Assembly: GCF_000499205.1 (NCBI RefSeq) | Contig: NZ_AWUK01000012.1 | Span: forward strand, 1 to 64,000 | DNA from: Paenibacillus sp. MAEPY2 | GTDB lineage: Bacteria > Bacillota > Bacilli > Paenibacillales > Paenibacillaceae | Reading direction: 5' to 3' | DNA: 64,000 nt | The notes under the pieces: model-generated | Told to the model about the DNA's origin: nothing | Seen by the model: only the letters and a program-made list of their open reading frames with translations | Database searches by the model: none | Part shown: in pieces, positions 55,401 through 63,459 of the stretch | Position numbering within the stretch: the stretch's first letter is position 1 | Layout: each line of letters starts with the position of its first letter | Program-made: the position numbers and the translations under genes

Positions 55401-56190
55401 ACAGCACACGCGCAACCTGATTCGCACGTTCGTTCAGTTCTCTATACGTGTAACGGCCGGTTGGAGACGTAATTGCCGGTGATTCAGGATATTGGGCTGC
55501 TGTCGCTTCGAACCAGCCATGAATCGTCTGATGCTCCGGTTCGAGCACGGTTGTGTCATTCATTTCTCTATATAACAACCGGTCTGAAGCGGACAAAATG
55601 TCCACTGTACCGATTGCTTTGTCTTGATTTCGCAACATGGCGCGAAGCAGGGTCTGATAATACTCTGCATATCTTGTGACCGTAGATTCATTCAGAAGTG
55701 AACTGTCGTAGAACAGATCCAGAATGAGCATATCCTGATCATCACGAATATTCCAATTTAACAATTGAGGAGCCTGTGGCAACTGGACTCGATTAAACAT
55801 GAACAGGGTTTCTGGGTTTCCTCCAGTTTGGAGCGTATGATGGTGCTGAAGTTGATCTGAAATTTGACGTACCAGCTCACTGAAGGTTAACTTGCCTTGA
55901 ATCTGCAATAACACATGGGAAGCTGCCTGGTCTGGAGCCAACGTGCCAATGGCAAGTTCCGGTTCCCCTGACAAACGGAATAATAATGCTGCATACGCAG
56001 TCAGTAATGCTGGATAGACGTTTTCTGAGTTGAACTTCTGTTGGAGTTCCCGCCCCAGAGACTTTTCTAGTGGTATATGAGCAGACTCATAAGAGAAGAT
56101 TTGTTGACGGCGCCCATAATCCAGTGGAATCTGAAGAACCGGCAGGCCAGATTCCGCTGTGTGGGAAGACGATGATTGATTTTTGACCAC
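52483..56190 (-). CDS. NRPS-like enzyme: partial C, A, PCP and thioester reductase
   Basis: A 1235-residue single-module enzyme. Residues about 10-215 resemble the C-terminal half of a condensation domain without its HHxxxDG motif. An adenylation domain (about 220-690) has YTSGSTGKPKG (Gly377), FDASVWD, NVYGPTE and GRSDSQLKIRGHRIE; a carrier domain has the pantetheine Ser776 in GGDSLRV; the reductase begins at LLTGATGYLG (Gly860) and has YSDSKLEAEKV. Logic: activate an amino or carboxylic acid, load it and release it as aldehyde or alcohol. The GTG at 56190 follows AAGGAGG; a TTG at 56223 is less likely. Probably co-transcribed with the chemoreceptor gene 45 bases upstream. Confidence 0.92.
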   Translation of the reverse strand: MVKNQSSSSHTAESGLPVLQIPLDYGRRQQIFSYESAHIPLEKSLGRELQQKFNSENVYPALLTAYAALLFRLSGEPELAIGTLAPDQAASHVLLQIQGKLTFSELVRQISDQLQHHHTLQTGGNPETLFMFNRVQLPQAPQLLNWNIRDDQDMLILDLFYDSSLLNESTVTRYAEYYQTLLRAMLRNQDKAIGTVDILSASDRLLYREMNDTTVLEPEHQTIHGWFEATAAQYPESPAITSPTGRYTYRELNERANQVARVLLSNGLQKGEFVSIFMERSLETIISLLGILKAGGVYVPVDPEHPQERNSYIVEDTASSFVLTKESSLLEASRLFSGITTVRQILAVDGRLAGFAASNPNLDIQPDDLAYIIYTSGSTGKPKGALIAHRGVANLGSVVQRDCDIKPGDVLTQFATYSFDASVWDTIGALFYGAELYLLSAEERVSVEEFASAIERTGTTIITILPTIFFNQLASFLSDEGFHKLAKVKIITVAGEALYGEQVRAFQRKFGNQIDIVNVYGPTECTVATTTHRISEQVPEGVVNIPIGRPIHNYKVYIVNEEQQLCPVGVPGEVYIATPALAQGYLNQPERTAQAFIDNPFAIDEKIYKSGDIAKLLDSGLLEYVGRSDSQLKIRGHRIEIGEIEDHFARLDQVQDVAVIPKKESDGQNMLVGYFTSKDGNTLSVADIKAELTVKLPSYFVPKWICQLDEMPIAPTGKINRKAMVSLPHVERHEDRPDRVLPETENEAIIMEAWKEILQHDDFGVEDSFFAIGGDSLRVIHVLVLLKPHYPQLKIADFFAEKTIRALAQHVETLAQITEVTAHSSVREGLITQLSEHPVELRSQIGYPDILNPEHVLLTGATGYLGSHVLQQLILTSNTRIYTLVRRPADGSSAMDRLSNVMKGYFGPELLPLLASRVEIIEGDLEQPNLGLSAEQTTYVQERIDRVIHCAADVRHFGDAAQFAKTNVDGTIALLHLIRSKPGASFHHVSTMGIPEDLALSGQWETSLQYDRFPADLHVDNLYSDSKLEAEKVLMIAAEEGVPVSIYRAGNLTCHSETGRFQSNIDSNAFYRMIKAMLLLGKAPAADWMVDFTPIDYASQAIVHLALRQDTAGRVFHICNPEPISYDDLIRSVNRAGYDVETLPFAEYTNWLFDGSVSKDPEALQLAIAQLEGDGAKDSAYVYASPVTTAYVEPAGITCAKTDDRFISNMLEHAIEIGYFPKAVRPHFGTSSTKE

Positions 56191-56235
56191 TTCAGTTTTT
56201 CCTCCTTGGTTCAAACCGTTCAATTGTGGATTGAA

Positions 56236-58002
56236 TTATAATTTGCTTACATTAAAATGAGAAATCAGTTCTTGCAGTTCCTCAGACATCGTGTTCAAAC
56301 GGGTAGAAGAATCAACAAGTGTAATTAGAGATGCTTTTTGTTCATCAACAGAAGAAGAGATGCGTTCACTGTTATCAGCTGTCTTACTCACGCTGGAAGA
56401 CAAATCATCCGCAGTTGCTGTCATTTCTTCTGTACCTGCAGAGATTTCTTCAGTAGCGCTGGATACTTCCTGAATCTGATTCGATACTTTTTTGGCTGCT
56501 TCCAGAATTTCTTCGAACAATTGACCGGTTTGATCAGCTACACTGAGGCCCGTATCCACTTCGGAAGTACCCTGTTCCATCGCACGAACGGCTTGTCTGA
56601 TTTCAGCTTGAATCTCCTGGATCAGTACAGCAACCTGGCTCGTGGATTGTTCGGATTGCTCAGCAAGCTTGCGTACTTCACCCGCTACAACTGCGAATCC
56701 TCTGCCTTCCTCACCAACACGTGCTGCTTCGATGGATGCATTCAACGCAAGCAGGTTCGTTTGGCTGGATATACCTGAGATGATATTCAGAATATCGCCA
56801 ATTTCCTGAGAGCGGCTCTCCAGAACCTGAATGGCAGAAGCGGTATTTTTAACAGATTCCGTAATCAGATTCATCTGTTCGGACACCTGACGAACAACAC
56901 TGTTTCCTAGTTGTGAACGGCGTTCCATTTCATAGGCTTCGTCTGCTACACTCGCTGAGCTGCTGGCAATAGTCTGAATGACGACTGCCATCTCGGACAT
57001 TGCACGGGCACTATCCCGGGTGGCCTGTTCCTGTGCACGAATGTTGGACGTAATTTGAGAAACGTTGTTATTGATGGAATCCGCATTCTCGCTGTTTCTC
57101 TCAGAGACTTCATACAATTCCTTGGCAGACTCATTGACTTCTTGTGAAGTAATTTGCACTTTGACGATAGTATCGTTAATCTTGCGAACCATGGTATTGA
57201 ACTTTTCATTCACAATTCCAAGATCGTCTTTACCAGTTGGAATCTTGACATTCAAATTACCCCGACTTACGTCATCAATCCCTTTGATCAAGTGACGAAT
57301 AGGGGAAAGCGTGTTTTTGACAACAAGATATTGGATAATCAGGAACAGCAGCAGGAAAGCTACCAGGATGATAATTCCGTTTTTAAGCAATTTGTTCAGT
57401 CCGGCCGGTACCGCTGATGCGTCCGCATCAACTGCAAAGTAGGAATAAATCTTGCCGTTACTATCCTTGATCGGATAAGCAATGGTTGTCCAAGTTCCGA
57501 AATCATCGGAATAAAATGTGGTGAATGTTGGACGATCAGTATTCAACATTTCTTTGAGTGCATTTGCCACAACGACAGGCTGTTCGTACATATCGCCGAT
57601 ATTTACATTTTCACTCTGAAAGGCTTCCTTTAGATTGGTTGGCATGGCGACAAGGGAAGTTAACCGCTTGTTATCTCCACCGAGCTCAACGCCAAAGATA
57701 TAGGCTTGTGCAATGTTGGGATAATATTGCTGCATTTCATCGAAATAGGCGCGCAATTTTGTTTGTGTTTTTCCATCATAACTGCCTTCTGTGATAGCAG
57801 CCTGTACATCAGTGGAATCAATACCTTCTGCCCATTTTTTGGTAATTTGTTCTACTTGACCATGTAACTGATCTACAAGAATCGTTTTTTGAAAATAGTA
57901 GCTGCTGGCAATAAGCGCCACGCCGATAATGATAATGTTCGTAAATGAAAGTAACAGATTTTTTGAGAAAAACGACATGCTTTTCCAACTTAATGATTTC
58001 AC
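56236..58002 (-). CDS. Methyl-accepting chemotaxis protein
   Basis: A 588-residue chemoreceptor: transmembrane helix at about 14-34, an extracellular Cache-like sensing domain, a second helix near 205-226, HAMP (about 227-282) and a signalling domain whose hairpin tip is [19 protein letters not shown] start 8 bases after AGGAGT. The signal output goes to CheA through CheW, encoded elsewhere. The NRPS-like gene follows after 45 bases on the same strand. Ligand unknown. Confidence 0.93.
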   Translation of the reverse strand: MKSLSWKSMSFFSKNLLLSFTNIIIIGVALIASSYYFQKTILVDQLHGQVEQITKKWAEGIDSTDVQAAITEGSYDGKTQTKLRAYFDEMQQYYPNIAQAYIFGVELGGDNKRLTSLVAMPTNLKEAFQSENVNIGDMYEQPVVVANALKEMLNTDRPTFTTFYSDDFGTWTTIAYPIKDSNGKIYSYFAVDADASAVPAGLNKLLKNGIIILVAFLLLFLIIQYLVVKNTLSPIRHLIKGIDDVSRGNLNVKIPTGKDDLGIVNEKFNTMVRKINDTIVKVQITSQEVNESAKELYEVSERNSENADSINNNVSQITSNIRAQEQATRDSARAMSEMAVVIQTIASSSASVADEAYEMERRSQLGNSVVRQVSEQMNLITESVKNTASAIQVLESRSQEIGDILNIISGISSQTNLLALNASIEAARVGEEGRGFAVVAGEVRKLAEQSEQSTSQVAVLIQEIQAEIRQAVRAMEQGTSEVDTGLSVADQTGQLFEEILEAAKKVSNQIQEVSSATEEISAGTEEMTATADDLSSSVSKTADNSERISSSVDEQKASLITLVDSSTRLNTMSEELQELISHFNVSKL

Positions 58003-58651
58003 TAAAGTCCACTCCTGATCTTCTTTGAATTAAAAACATATATTTTGCTTGCTTTTATGACGCCAATTACATCATTTCTTAATCCCCTCCAAAGGCATAA
58101 TGTGCGACCATGGTCTTGGGTTTGTAGTCGCTATGTAGAGAAATTTTTACCTAGATACCTATAGGTGTCTAATTATTAAAACACATCTATACTTAATATG
58201 TCGTATAAAATGTCGTCAGATTGAATAGTTTTGTTAAAACTTTTTTAATATTTTACGTATTTATGGACATATGAAAGCAAGATGTAGGTATTTAGAACTG
58301 TTTATTTAAAATAATTCCCATTTTTTAGTTTCATTCTGTATTCTATAACATGGTGGGTTAAAAAACATCCTTAAACTTTGAAGAAAATAAGGCAAATGAC
58401 AGAGAAATGATCCTATCATCTGCCTTTCCAATCGTGCACCAAGGAGGAGAATGTAAAGGAAATGATGTTTGGATTTGGCATTTAATCTAACCAAGAACAT
58501 ACATAAGCATGATCAATGATGCATGTGAAGCAGAGAAACAGGCCAAGTTTCCCAGTGGAATACCTCATTGCACAGATATACATCGGAAGCGGTTTTATCT
58601 ATAATAACTACAGTATGCATTTCTTAAATCATGAGCAGCGGGGGTTTATAG
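58003..58651. other. Long AT-rich intergenic region with structured segments
   Basis: About 650 bases without a gene between divergent transcription units. It contains a 20-base near-perfect palindrome (58152-58171), a segment on the minus strand with GCGAC/GTCGC pairing (58101-58135) that would lie in the chemoreceptor leader, and a hairpin with arms near 58389-58399 and 58415-58426. A 7-codon reading frame at 58461 is too short to call. Confidence 0.45.
58152..58171. promoter_or_regulatory. 20-base palindrome, operator candidate
   Basis: TAGATACCTATAGGTGTCTA reads the same on both strands except at one symmetric pair. It lies 150 bases upstream of the chemoreceptor start. Confidence 0.45.
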
Positions 58652-59323
58652 ATGAATCTTAAACAGATAGCAGCTGAGCGCGCGGCAGAATATGTTCAAG
58701 ATGGAATGAAGGTTGGGTTGGGTACAGGTTCAACGGCGTATTACGCTATTTGTCGAATTGGTGAGCGGGTACGAGAAGGGTTAAACATTCAGGCGGTAGC
58801 TACCTCGGAAGCATCGGACAAGCTCGCCAAGGAGTGGGGGATTCCGATCGTTCCATTTGATCAGATTGGACGTCTGGATCTGACCATTGACGGTGCAGAT
58901 GAAGTTGACCCTGAGTTTAACCTGATCAAGGGTGGCGGCGGTGCGCTTTTACGTGAGAAAATTGTAGCTGCAAACAGCGACAAGCTGATTATTGTGGCCG
59001 ACGGCAGCAAAGCAGTACCAAAGCTGGGGAAATTTCCATTGCCGGTTGAGGTGGTTCCTTTTGCGTCAGAGTGGACTTTCGAGGCGCTGGAGAAGCTTGG
59101 GTGTAACCCAGAATGGCGTATGGATGGGGATCAACGGTATCTTACGGATAATAGAAACCTCATTGCGGATTGCCGTATGGAAGCCATAGAACAAGCTGCG
59201 GAGCTTAACGTTCAGTTAAATATGCTGCCAGGTGTTGTCGATAATGGACTGTTTATTAATATGGCGGACACCGTCATTCTTGCGAAGAGTGATGGCAGCA
59301 TCGATGAGCGTCATCGTTCCTGA
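58652..59323 (+). CDS. rpiA: Ribose-5-phosphate isomerase A
   Basis: A 223-residue enzyme interconverting ribose 5-phosphate and ribulose 5-phosphate in the pentose phosphate pathway. Motifs are GLGTGSTAYYAI (phosphate loop), DLTIDGADEVD (catalytic Asp residues), IKGGGGALLREKI and the late LPGVVDNGLFINMAD. Length is normal. AGCGGGGG precedes the ATG. The GNAT gene follows after 24 bases. Confidence 0.95.
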   Translation: MNLKQIAAERAAEYVQDGMKVGLGTGSTAYYAICRIGERVREGLNIQAVATSEASDKLAKEWGIPIVPFDQIGRLDLTIDGADEVDPEFNLIKGGGGALLREKIVAANSDKLIIVADGSKAVPKLGKFPLPVEVVPFASEWTFEALEKLGCNPEWRMDGDQRYLTDNRNLIADCRMEAIEQAAELNVQLNMLPGVVDNGLFINMADTVILAKSDGSIDERHRS

Positions 59324-59347
59324 ACTGAAAGCGAGGTCATTGCATAG

Positions 59348-59938
59348 ATGAGGGAGAACCCGTTAGTGGATGGAGAAATTTCTCTTCGATGTGTGGAAAA
59401 AGAGGATCTGACTGAACTCTATGAATTAATCTACAGTGAAGACGTACCGGAATGGAAACAATGGGATGCGCCATATTTTGCCCTTGAACACGAGAGCTAC
59501 GAAGACTTCGAACGGAGCATGCTGAGACGACTTGAAGCGACTAAGCACAATTCTGACCCGGACTCCATTCGAATTGTTGAGTTGAATGGCCGAATTGTCG
59601 GCACAATCAGCTATTATTGGGAGCATCGTCCATCCATGTGGCTGGAAATGGGAATCGTGCTATATCGTTCAGCCCAATGGGGACGCGGGATCGGCACGCG
59701 AGTACTTCAGATGTGGTCCAGCCACTTATTCGAGCAATTGCCACTGGTCCGGGTTGGATTAACAACATGGTCAGGCAATGAACGAATGATGCGTTCGGCT
59801 TCGAAGGCGGGGCTTCAGGTGGAAGGACGTATGCGTAAATGCCGCATCGTGGATGGCCAGCATTATGATTCAATTCGTATGGGAATGCTGCGCGAAGAAT
59901 GGGAGCAGATACGGTCCCAGACGCAGGTCGAAATGTAA
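59348..59938 (+). CDS. GNAT-family N-acetyltransferase (RimJ/RimL-like)
   Basis: A 196-residue acetyltransferase of the type seen in RimJ/RimL-like proteins: LVDGEISLRCVEKEDLTELYEL at the start, the acetyl-CoA loop SAQWGRGIGTRVL (about 117-129) and NERMMRSASKAGLQVEGRMRK near the end. The acceptor is unknown. It starts 24 bases after rpiA and ends 23 before a MarR gene, so the three may form one message. Confidence 0.88.
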   Translation: MRENPLVDGEISLRCVEKEDLTELYELIYSEDVPEWKQWDAPYFALEHESYEDFERSMLRRLEATKHNSDPDSIRIVELNGRIVGTISYYWEHRPSMWLEMGIVLYRSAQWGRGIGTRVLQMWSSHLFEQLPLVRVGLTTWSGNERMMRSASKAGLQVEGRMRKCRIVDGQHYDSIRMGMLREEWEQIRSQTQVEM

Positions 59939-59961
59939 ACAACTGATGGAGGATTATAGAA

Positions 59962-60420
59962 ATGCCGAACAACGAGGACAATCGGGAACTGTCTTTACAA
60001 TTATTTGTGGTTCTCGCTCGCGCATACAATTCCGTTACATCCAGGTCCAATCGGGATATCCAGAGTCATGGACTGAATACGACAGAATTTGGCGTGCTTG
60101 ATTTGTTATACCATAAAGGGCCGCAGGCGTTGCAAAAGATCGGTGAGAAAGTGTTAATGTCCAGCGGTAATATCACGTATGTTGTGGACAAGCTTCAGAA
60201 CAAAAATCTGCTGATTCGTCGAGCATCCAAGGAAGATCGGCGTGTTATATATGCTGAATTGACGGAGGAAGGAAGACATCTGTTTACACAAATCTTTCCT
60301 CAGCACCACCAGGTGATCATTGATGCAGTGGATGGTCTGGAACCCTCGGAAAAGGCGGATGCAATTCGTTTGTTAAAAAAGCTTGGACTCGCTGCAGAGG
60401 GGAAAACTGACTTGCGTTAA
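59962..60420 (+). CDS. MarR-family transcriptional regulator
   Basis: A 152-residue winged-helix regulator. HTH region LQKIGEKVLMSSGNITYVVDKLQ is followed by the wing NLLIRRASKEDRRVIYAELTEEG. The sequence resembles the redox/peroxide or general MarR class, but no conserved sensing Cys is present: I see no Cys at all. GGAGG precedes the ATG. The terminator hairpin starts inside its last codons. Confidence 0.9.
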   Translation: MPNNEDNRELSLQLFVVLARAYNSVTSRSNRDIQSHGLNTTEFGVLDLLYHKGPQALQKIGEKVLMSSGNITYVVDKLQNKNLLIRRASKEDRRVIYAELTEEGRHLFTQIFPQHHQVIIDAVDGLEPSEKADAIRLLKKLGLAAEGKTDLR

Positions 60421-60440
60421 TCACGCAGGTCAGTTTTTTT
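60403..60440 (+). terminator. Rho-independent terminator
   Basis: AAAACTGAC...TGCG and CGCA...GTCAGTTTTTTT arms with small bulges, starting within the last codons of the MarR gene. Confidence 0.9.
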
Positions 60441-60677
60441 ATATCTGAAGAACAGAGATAACACGTTAGATCACTTACAGGACAATTTCAAATTATAGAA
60501 AATTAGTTCAGATTAATGATGGGCTGAACGCCTGCCCATTCATCAATCATGTATAATGATAGATGGGTTGTTTTTGGGCGGGAACGGTCCAGGCGGTTGA
60601 AGCTGGTGAAAAAGGTAGGATGAGTGAAGCCTTCCTATACGCAGTATGGCATAATTCGCGATTAGGAGAGTGATCAT

Positions 60678-61193
60678 GTGATGTCTAATGAACATGGCGA
60701 GATGAAATTATTGCACAGAACGATTGAACCGTTATCCAATCAGATGAATAGCAGTAAGGAAAATCAGGAGCAGGTGCATACATTCTTACCGATATCGCTC
60801 TTGCTCGCTGACGATAACGTCATTAATCGGCAGGTTGTGCTGATGCAGCTCAAAAAGCTGGGCATAACCAGGGTGGATACCGTCTCCAATGGGGAAGAGG
60901 CTATCATGGCATTTCTCAGCAAAGATTATAGTTTGATCCTGATGGATAACATGATGCCTGTAATGGACGGACTGGAGGCGACACGCAAAATCAGGGCCAT
61001 AGAAGAGAATGTGCCGCGGCACTCCATACCAATTATTGCGATGACCGGAAATGTTATGGATGGAGAGAAAGAGAAATGTTTTGAAGCCGGGATGAATGAT
61101 TTTATCGGCAAACCCTTCACACTTGAAGTTCTTAGCAACTTGATCCAGAAGTGGCAACAATCATCCGTGTCTGGAAAGGTTGCCAAACGATAG
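60678..61193 (+). CDS. Orphan response-regulator receiver protein
   Basis: A 171-residue protein: a hydrophilic N-terminal extension of about 37 residues and a receiver domain with acidic LLADDN, phospho-acceptor Asp in ILMDNMMPVMDG, a Thr in MTGN and Lys in FIGKPF. No output domain, and the receiver resembles those at the end of hybrid histidine kinases. The GTG at 60678 is 9 bases after AGGAG; the ATG at 60681 is equally possible. No kinase is encoded nearby. Confidence 0.85.
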   Translation: MMSNEHGEMKLLHRTIEPLSNQMNSSKENQEQVHTFLPISLLLADDNVINRQVVLMQLKKLGITRVDTVSNGEEAIMAFLSKDYSLILMDNMMPVMDGLEATRKIRAIEENVPRHSIPIIAMTGNVMDGEKEKCFEAGMNDFIGKPFTLEVLSNLIQKWQQSSVSGKVAKR

Positions 61194-61247
61194 ATAGTAT
61201 ACATATATGTTTCACGTGGAAGATCGTCTGAAAGAGAGGGAATGTTC

Positions 61248-62210
61248 ATGTTATTATACGGCCTTGCTGTTCTGGTGCTAATCCTTCTTGCTCTATTATG
61301 GTTTGGTGGGCTTTACTTCTTCAAAACTGCCATTCGTCGTGCTCCAAAATCATTTCTGGTTGATAATCCGAATCTGATGCCCGAGCCGGATAATGAAATT
61401 ATCAGCAGTGCGTCTGACGTGGCGTGGCTTAATTCGCAACCAACCGAAGATATAGATATGGAATCCCATGATGGATTAAAGCTGCATGGGACGTGGCTTC
61501 CTTCTCGAAGCGGCTCGCAACATCGAACGGTTATTCTGGCGCATGGTTATTCGGGAAAAGGCAGGGAAATGGCGGGCTTTGCTCGCTTTTATGCGGAAAA
61601 ACATGGCTATAACGTGCTGATGCCGGATGATCGGGGTCATGGCCAAAGCGAAGGTAACATCATCGGATTTGGCTGGCTGGACCGCCAGGATTATGTTCAG
61701 TGGGTCCATTGGGTTCTCGACAAGGTCGGCATAGAAACGGAGATCATCTTGCACGGAATTTCGATGGGAGGCGCTACCGTACTGATGACAGGCGGTGAAG
61801 CCCTTCCCAAGCAGGTGAAGGCCATCGTGTCGGATTGTGCGTATACCTCAGTGAAGGAGGAGCTGACCTTCCAGCTCAAGCAGCTCTACAAGCTGCCCGC
61901 ATTTCCGTTTATTCCTGTGACCAGTCTCATCTCCAGGTGGAAAGCGGGCTATTTCTTTGGGGAGGCGTCCGCATTAAATCAACTCGCCAAAGTTCAAGTC
62001 CCGGTTCTTTTCATTCATGGTGAGGCGGATACGTTCGTGCCGACGGAAATGGTTTATAGATTGTATGAAGCTTGTCCGACAGAAAAGGAACTGCTGACTG
62101 TTCCCCGTGCGGGTCATGGGACAGCGTTCCAAGTGGATCGTACCCGATATGAGGAGGTACTTGAATCCTTTTTGACGAAGAGCCTGTCACATTCATCTGA
62201 TTCCATTTAA
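61248..62210 (+). CDS. Alpha/beta-fold hydrolase with N-terminal membrane anchor
   Basis: A 320-residue hydrolase. A hydrophobic segment at about residues 3-25 anchors it, then the alpha/beta core has an oxyanion-type LAHGYSGKGRE, nucleophile Ser in LHGISMGGA, Asp in HGEADTFVP and His in RAGHGTAF. The pattern is like the YqkD-type serine hydrolases of Bacillus. The ATG at 61248 is preferred, 8 bases after GAGAGGG; the one at 61242 is too close. Substrate unknown. Confidence 0.87.
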   Translation: MLLYGLAVLVLILLALLWFGGLYFFKTAIRRAPKSFLVDNPNLMPEPDNEIISSASDVAWLNSQPTEDIDMESHDGLKLHGTWLPSRSGSQHRTVILAHGYSGKGREMAGFARFYAEKHGYNVLMPDDRGHGQSEGNIIGFGWLDRQDYVQWVHWVLDKVGIETEIILHGISMGGATVLMTGGEALPKQVKAIVSDCAYTSVKEELTFQLKQLYKLPAFPFIPVTSLISRWKAGYFFGEASALNQLAKVQVPVLFIHGEADTFVPTEMVYRLYEACPTEKELLTVPRAGHGTAFQVDRTRYEEVLESFLTKSLSHSSDSI

Positions 62211-62257
62211 GCATCCAGGGTATTAAGTAGAAGATGTACTTAAAGGGGAGGTGTGAG

Positions 62258-62608
62258 ATGCCACGTACACCTAGAGTTTGTTCGTATTGTCATGAAGAAA
62301 TGGCAGAGGATGAGTTCAAATGCAAATCCTGCGGCAATCTCGTTGTGACCAAAACAGCTTTGCCTGACCAACCATACATGACGGAATATGAAGAATCCGT
62401 GTTGGATCAATATTCAATGGTGCTGCTTGTTCTGATGACATTATTTCTTCCTCCGGTAGCCATGGTCATTGGCGGCGTGATGTTATTTAATGACAGTATG
62501 TATAAGCGGGACACCGGTAAACTGCTCGTCACCGGGGCATTTATAGTTATGGTCATTCTAACCATTATTCTATTCGCAGGTTCGGGGACTTTGACGATTA
62601 ACTTCTAA
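62258..62608 (+). CDS. Zinc-ribbon membrane protein
   Basis: A 116-residue protein with a zinc ribbon at the N-terminus (CSYCHEE and CKSCGN, two CxxC pairs) and two transmembrane helices (about 49-70 and 86-108) joined by a basic loop YKRDTG. The start at 62258 follows GGGGAGG; an ATG at 62234 is ahead of that site. Function unknown. The methyltransferase gene starts 17 bases later. Confidence 0.78.
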   Translation: MPRTPRVCSYCHEEMAEDEFKCKSCGNLVVTKTALPDQPYMTEYEESVLDQYSMVLLVLMTLFLPPVAMVIGGVMLFNDSMYKRDTGKLLVTGAFIVMVILTIILFAGSGTLTINF

Positions 62609-62625
62609 GCCATGGAGGTGCTCTT

Positions 62626-63339
62626 ATGGAAAATAAACAGTTTGAGGCTGCAAGAAAAGCAGAGGCAGGTTACCATTCCAACTTCTATCAGAATAATGAA
62701 TTATTTGCGTCCGGTACCTGGATGTCAAGGCCTATGCCAATGGTTATGGACATGCTGGAGCGTCTGCTTGCTCATAAGACGGAGCTGCGTGTTCTGGATT
62801 TGGGATGCGGTGTAGGCAGACATACGATACCGATTGCACAGCGTCTCGGGCAAACGAACAGTGAAGTTATCGGTGTGGATTTGCTGGATGAGGCTGTAGA
62901 TGGACTTCGCAAATATGCGAAAGAATATCAGGTTGATCATATTGTACAAGTAGAGAAAGCGGATGTTGAGCATTACCCTATCGAGCCGGATTATTTTGAT
63001 TATATTGCTGCTTGCTCTTGCCTGGAACATGTTTCCAATAAACAAGCCTTGATAGAAGCTATAGAACGACTACAAGTGGGAACACGCAGAGGCGGCATCC
63101 ATTGTATTACGATGAGTACAAGTGTGGAGGAAATGGAAATCAACACCGACCGAACAATTGAACCGTTGATTGAATTGAATCTACCTACAGCAGAGGCTGT
63201 CGCATTACTGGAGAATGCTTATGCTGACTGGAATATTCTGCTCCAGGAACATGTAACACAGACGATCGAAGAGGAAAAATATGATGAACCGACACAGTTC
63301 CGTTGTGAACTGCTTCGTTTCGCTGCACAGAAGCAATAA
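62626..63339 (+). CDS. Class I SAM-dependent methyltransferase
   Basis: A 237-residue methyltransferase. Motif I is VLDLGCGVGRHTIPIA (about residues 55-70); the acidic strand end VIGVDLLDEA and the motif-IV-like YIAACSCLEHV follow. The acceptor cannot be deduced. GGAGG lies 7 bases before the ATG, inside the 17-base gap after the zinc-ribbon gene. The two GC-rich interleaved stems start five bases past its stop. Confidence 0.88.
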   Translation: MENKQFEAARKAEAGYHSNFYQNNELFASGTWMSRPMPMVMDMLERLLAHKTELRVLDLGCGVGRHTIPIAQRLGQTNSEVIGVDLLDEAVDGLRKYAKEYQVDHIVQVEKADVEHYPIEPDYFDYIAACSCLEHVSNKQALIEAIERLQVGTRRGGIHCITMSTSVEEMEINTDRTIEPLIELNLPTAEAVALLENAYADWNILLQEHVTQTIEEEKYDEPTQFRCELLRFAAQKQ

Positions 63340-63343
63340 CAGC

Positions 63344-63389
63344 TCTGCCGGGATCGAGTAGTTTGGCCCCGGCAGACGTATTACTCGAT
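63344..63389 (+). promoter_or_regulatory. Interleaved perfect stems, possible pseudoknot or switch
   Basis: TCTGCCGGG (63344-63352) pairs with CCCGGCAGA (63368-63376). The adjacent ATCGAGTA (63353-63360), in its loop, pairs with TACTCGAT (63382-63389) downstream. Both stems are perfect and interleave. It lies between the methyltransferase stop and the sugar-kinase-like gene. The T run expected of a terminator is missing. Confidence 0.5.
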
Positions 63390-63459
63390 AGCAATAGGAA
63401 CATCGCGAGAAGCATCATGGGACATGGAAAATCATCACACCAGAACATGGGGGATAAGA

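Noticed and set aside
52483..56190. Complete condensation domain and thus a larger NRPS assembly line
   Set aside because: The N-terminal ~200 residues lack HHxxxDG and there is no second NRPS gene in the window.
58021..58140. Cyclic di-GMP (GEMM) riboswitch in the chemoreceptor leader
   Set aside because: A CAAACC-like stretch is present on the minus strand, but the conserved ACGCAAAGCC-type segment and tetraloop are not.
58461..58490. Tiny open frame with an upstream AAGGAGG
   Set aside because: It encodes only about seven residues and the purine-rich site is also close to an ATG followed at once by a stop.
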